From Sphingobium sp. B2D3C (GTDB lineage: Bacteria; Pseudomonadota; Alphaproteobacteria; Sphingomonadales; Sphingomonadaceae), in contig NZ_JAOQOK010000001.1 in the NCBI RefSeq assembly GCF_025961835.1, forward strand, positions 2,232,001 to 2,296,000: a DNA stretch of 64,000 nucleotides, written 5' to 3'. The position numbers and the translations under genes were made by a program. Shown one piece after another: positions 60,923 through 64,000 of the stretch (its first letter is position 1; every line of letters starts with the position of its first letter). A model generated the notes under the pieces. The model searched no databases. It was not told the origin of the DNA and was given only the letters and a program-made list of their open reading frames with translations.

Positions 60923-62718
60923 TGACTGCAACACTCGACCTCTGGCCCATCGGCAATTGCCAGGTCTCCGCCCTGATCGATCGGGCTGGCCGCTTCGTCT
61001 GGGGCTGCGTGCCCCGGGTGGATGGCGACCCGGCCTTCTCCTCCCTGCTCGACCCGGCCCCGCGCGCCGCTGAGGGCGCGCGCGGCTTCTGGGAAATCGA
61101 CCTGGAAGACTGCGTGGAGACGACGCAACATTATGTGCGCAACACGCCGGTGCTGGTGACGCGGCATGAAGACAAGCATGGCAATGCCATTGAGGTCATC
61201 GACTTCTGCCCGCGTTTCCACCGGAGCGGGCGCATGTTCCGTCCGGTCGCTTATGCCCGCATCGTCAAGCCGGTGGCGGGCAGCCCACGCATCCGAATCC
61301 GCCTGCGCCCGGCGCGCGACTGGGGCGCGCGCGATCCACACCGCACGCGCGGCACCAATCACATCCGCTACATGCTCTCGGACATGACCCTGCGCCTGAC
61401 GACCACCGCGCCGGTCGGCTGGATCGAGGACGAGCGGCTGTTCCGCGTCGAGCGGCCGCTGCACTTCTTCTTGGGGCCAGACGAGAGCTTTGCCGACGAC
61501 CTGCGCATCACGCTGGACACCATGCTCGATCGGACGATCCGGGAATGGCAGGGCTGGGTGCGGGGTCTCGCCACGCCCGTGGAGTGGCAGAAAGCGGTCA
61601 TTCGTGCCGCGATCACGCTCAAGCTGTGCCAACATGAGGAAACCGGCGCGATTGTCGCGGCGCTGACCACATCGCTGCCCGAACATGCCGATAGCGGGCG
61701 CAACTGGGATTATCGCTACTGCTGGATTCGCGACGCTTATTACACGGTGCAGGCGCTCAACCGGCTCGGGGCGCTCGATGTTCTGGAGAGCTATCTCGAA
61801 TATCTGCGCAACCTCGTCGACAATGCGCGCGGTGGCCATATCCAGCCGCTTTATGGGGTGGGTGGCGAAGCCACGCTGACCGAATGGATCGCGCCGGGGC
61901 TGGCCGGCTATCGCGGCATGGGGCCGGTGCGCGTCGGCAACCAGGCGGCCGAGCAGATCCAGCACGATGCCTATGGCCAGATCGTCCTCTCCAGCACCCA
62001 GAGCTTCTTTGATCGGCGGCTGCTGCGCATGGGCGGCACCGACGATTTCCATGCGCTTGAGGCCGTGGGCGAGCGCGCGTGGGACGTCTATGACAAGCCC
62101 GATGCCGGCCTGTGGGAGCTGCGCACCCGCAGCCATGTCCACACCTACTCCGCCGCCATGTGCTGGGCGGCGTGCGACCGACTGGCCAATGCCGCCGCCG
62201 CGCTCGATCTGCCGGAGCGGGCTGCTTTCTGGCAGGGGCGCGCCGATAGCATGCGCCAGACCATTATCGATGCGGCCTGGCGGGAAGACACAGGCCGCAT
62301 GTCCGCGACATTCGGGGGCGACGATCTGGATGCCAGCATCATCCAGTTGCTGGACCTGCGCTTTCTCTCGCCCGGCGATCCGCGATTCAAGACCACGCTC
62401 GAGGCCGTCGAGCAGGGGCTGCGGCGCGGCAGCCACATGCTCCGTTATGCCACCGAGGACGATTTCGGCCTGCCCTCGACCGCCTTCAACGTCTGCACCT
62501 TCTGGCTGATCGAGGCGTTGCACGCCACCGGACGGGTCGACGAGGCGCGGGTGTTGTTCGAGGAAATGCTCAGCCGCCGCACCGCCGCCGGCCTGCTCTC
62601 GGAGGATATCGACCCCGCCACGGGCGAACTGTGGGGCAACTATCCCCAAACCTATTCGTTGGTTGGATTAATCAACTGCGCCGTTCTGCTCAGCAAGCCG
62701 TGGAGTACCATCAGATGA
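60922..62718 (+). CDS. Glycoside hydrolase family 15 protein, possible trehalase
   Basis: The 598-aa protein has an N-terminal beta domain (LWPIGNCQVSALIDRAGRFVW) and an (alpha/alpha)6 barrel with RNWDYRYCWIRDAYY and the Glu-containing LLSEDIDPATGELWGNYPQT, typical of GH15 glucoamylases and trehalases. Placement between otsB and otsA with ATGA/TGATG junctions suggests trehalose turnover. Confidence 0.92.
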   Translation: MTATLDLWPIGNCQVSALIDRAGRFVWGCVPRVDGDPAFSSLLDPAPRAAEGARGFWEIDLEDCVETTQHYVRNTPVLVTRHEDKHGNAIEVIDFCPRFHRSGRMFRPVAYARIVKPVAGSPRIRIRLRPARDWGARDPHRTRGTNHIRYMLSDMTLRLTTTAPVGWIEDERLFRVERPLHFFLGPDESFADDLRITLDTMLDRTIREWQGWVRGLATPVEWQKAVIRAAITLKLCQHEETGAIVAALTTSLPEHADSGRNWDYRYCWIRDAYYTVQALNRLGALDVLESYLEYLRNLVDNARGGHIQPLYGVGGEATLTEWIAPGLAGYRGMGPVRVGNQAAEQIQHDAYGQIVLSSTQSFFDRRLLRMGGTDDFHALEAVGERAWDVYDKPDAGLWELRTRSHVHTYSAAMCWAACDRLANAAAALDLPERAAFWQGRADSMRQTIIDAAWREDTGRMSATFGGDDLDASIIQLLDLRFLSPGDPRFKTTLEAVEQGLRRGSHMLRYATEDDFGLPSTAFNVCTFWLIEALHATGRVDEARVLFEEMLSRRTAAGLLSEDIDPATGELWGNYPQTYSLVGLINCAVLLSKPWSTIR

Positions 62719-64000
62719 CTCGCCTCGTCATCGTGTCGAACCGCGTCAGCCCGCCGACCGGGGAAGGACAAGCCAATCAGGGCGGCCTTGCGGTCGCGCT
62801 GTCATCGGCGCTGCGCGAGACAAACGGCATCTGGTTCGGCTGGTCGGGCAATGAAACCGAGACGTTCACCGGTCATGTGAATTTCAGCAAGAGTGATGGC
62901 GTCACTACTGCCACCGTCGACCTCGAACCCCAGGATATCGACGAATATTATAACGGCTTTGCCAATCGCACGCTCTGGCCGCTCTTTCACGACCGGACCG
63001 ACCTCGCAGAATTCGAGCGCAACTTCGCGGGCGGTTATGCGCGGGTGAACGAGCGCTTCGCCGACACCCTACTGCCGCTAATCACGCCCGAAGACCTGAT
63101 CTGGGTTCATGATTACCACCTCATCCCGCTCGGCGCGGAACTGCGCAAACGCGACGTTACGAACCGCACCGGCTTCTTCCTCCACACGCCCTGGCCCGTT
63201 GCGCGCCTGCTGACCTCCCTGCCGAGCCACGCCAAGCTGGTGAATGCGCTGTTCGCCTATGATCTGCTGGGCTTCCAGTGCCAGGCCTGGCTCGATTCCT
63301 TCCTCTATTATGTCCACGACCAGTTCCCCGAGGCGGAAATATCGGACGGTGTGATCCGCATCGGCGACCGGACCGTGCGGGTCGTCGCCTGCCCGATCGG
63401 CATCGATGCGGGGGACTTCGCCAAAAGCGCGACCACCCCGGAAGCCGATGAAGCGCGCGAAAGCATCCTGCGCAGTCTCGAAGGCCGTGACCTCATCATG
63501 GGGGTCGACCGGCTGGACTATTCCAAGGGCATGGAGCAGCGTTTTCACGGGTACAGCCGCTTGCTGCAGGACCATCCCGAGTTTCAGGAAAAGGTCACCT
63601 TCCTCCAGATCGCGCCGCCATCGCGCGAGCAGGTCGCCAGCTATCAGGACATCCGCCGCGAACTCGACGCGCTCTCGGGCCATATCAACGGCGAGTTCGC
63701 CACCGCCCATTGGGTGCCGTTGCGCTATGTGAACCGTGGCTATGACCGGCTTGCCCTCTCCGGTATGTACCGCTCCGCGCGCGCTGCGCTGGTGACGCCC
63801 TTGCGGGATGGGATGAACCTTGTCGCGAAGGAATATGTCGCGGCGCAAGACCCGGAAAATCCCGGCGTCCTCATCCTCTCCCGTTATGCCGGCGCCGCCG
63901 AGCAATTGCAGGACGCCCTGCTGGTCAACCCGTTCAGCCCGGAAGAACTGGCCGACGCGCTGCATCAGGCGCTGCTCATGCCGCTCGAAGAGCGCAAGAC
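62715..64000 (+). CDS. otsA: Trehalose-6-phosphate synthase, partial at window edge
   Basis: It makes trehalose-6-P from UDP-glucose and glucose-6-P. About 428 residues are visible and the frame is open at the end. RLVIVSNRVSPPTG, VHDYHLIPLGAELR, GVDRLDYSKGMEQR and TPLRDGMNLVAKEYVA are conserved GT20 motifs. It overlaps the GH15 stop by 4 bp. The C-terminal end lies outside the window. Confidence 0.96.
   Translation, partial: MTRLVIVSNRVSPPTGEGQANQGGLAVALSSALRETNGIWFGWSGNETETFTGHVNFSKSDGVTTATVDLEPQDIDEYYNGFANRTLWPLFHDRTDLAEFERNFAGGYARVNERFADTLLPLITPEDLIWVHDYHLIPLGAELRKRDVTNRTGFFLHTPWPVARLLTSLPSHAKLVNALFAYDLLGFQCQAWLDSFLYYVHDQFPEAEISDGVIRIGDRTVRVVACPIGIDAGDFAKSATTPEADEARESILRSLEGRDLIMGVDRLDYSKGMEQRFHGYSRLLQDHPEFQEKVTFLQIAPPSREQVASYQDIRRELDALSGHINGEFATAHWVPLRYVNRGYDRLALSGMYRSARAALVTPLRDGMNLVAKEYVAAQDPENPGVLILSRYAGAAEQLQDALLVNPFSPEELADALHQALLMPLEERK

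Noticed and set aside
60658..62649. A 663-codon minus-strand frame
   Set aside because: Antisense to the clear GH15 gene; no domain or start signal.

Overview
This is a gene-dense, GC-rich bacterial chromosome segment, most likely from a sphingomonad-type alphaproteobacterium. That placement is an inference from the codon bias, a large TonB-dependent receptor, short tight operons with ATGA/TGATG overlaps, Flp-type mini-pilins and an otsB-GH15-otsA trehalose operon. No rRNA, tRNA, CRISPR array, transposase or phage gene was recognised.

Layout. 0-18 kb is mostly housekeeping: a lipoprotein, ispH-thrB-rnhA, a cytoplasmic alpha-amylase, argG, katG, cfa, a flavin-reductase-like protein, rlmN, a PepSY-like protein, an M28 peptidase, an IalB-like protein, dnaN and an M20 amidohydrolase. 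18-40 kb is an accessory catabolic region, described below. 40.5-52.5 kb holds an adrenodoxin-reductase-like flavoprotein, a CsgG-like protein, lepA with a PhnA-like gene, several small proteins, two Flp pilin-like peptides, gmk, a DEAD-box helicase, a DUF188 protein, an orphan NMT1-like binding protein and a short AT-richer patch. 52.6-58.4 kb is a complete yejABEF peptide importer. 58.6-64 kb has pfkB, a low-molecular-weight phosphatase and otsB-GH15-otsA, with otsA cut by the window edge.

The main discovery candidate is the 18-40 kb region. Six intergenic regions share a 17-bp palindrome, TATGCA-N5-TGCATA, placed over plausible promoters. Two copies are identical over 27 bp and face each other across 7 kb. 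The genes next to these sites encode a TonB receptor, an NMT1/SsuA-type ABC importer, a Rieske oxygenase, a PCMH-type FAD oxidase, a flavodoxin-like oxidoreductase, two FolD proteins (one lacking the catalytic Lys), and many C-N hydrolases: HpxW-like, AtzG+AtzE-like, AtzH/HpxZ-like, isochorismatase-like, creatininase-like, CodA-like, M20 and CocE-like. A TetR-type regulator sits in the middle.

I infer a repressor-controlled regulon that imports a nitrogenous, probably N-alkylated heterocycle or ureide, oxidises it, passes released C1 units to folate and hydrolyses the remaining amide bonds. The substrate cannot be read from sequence.
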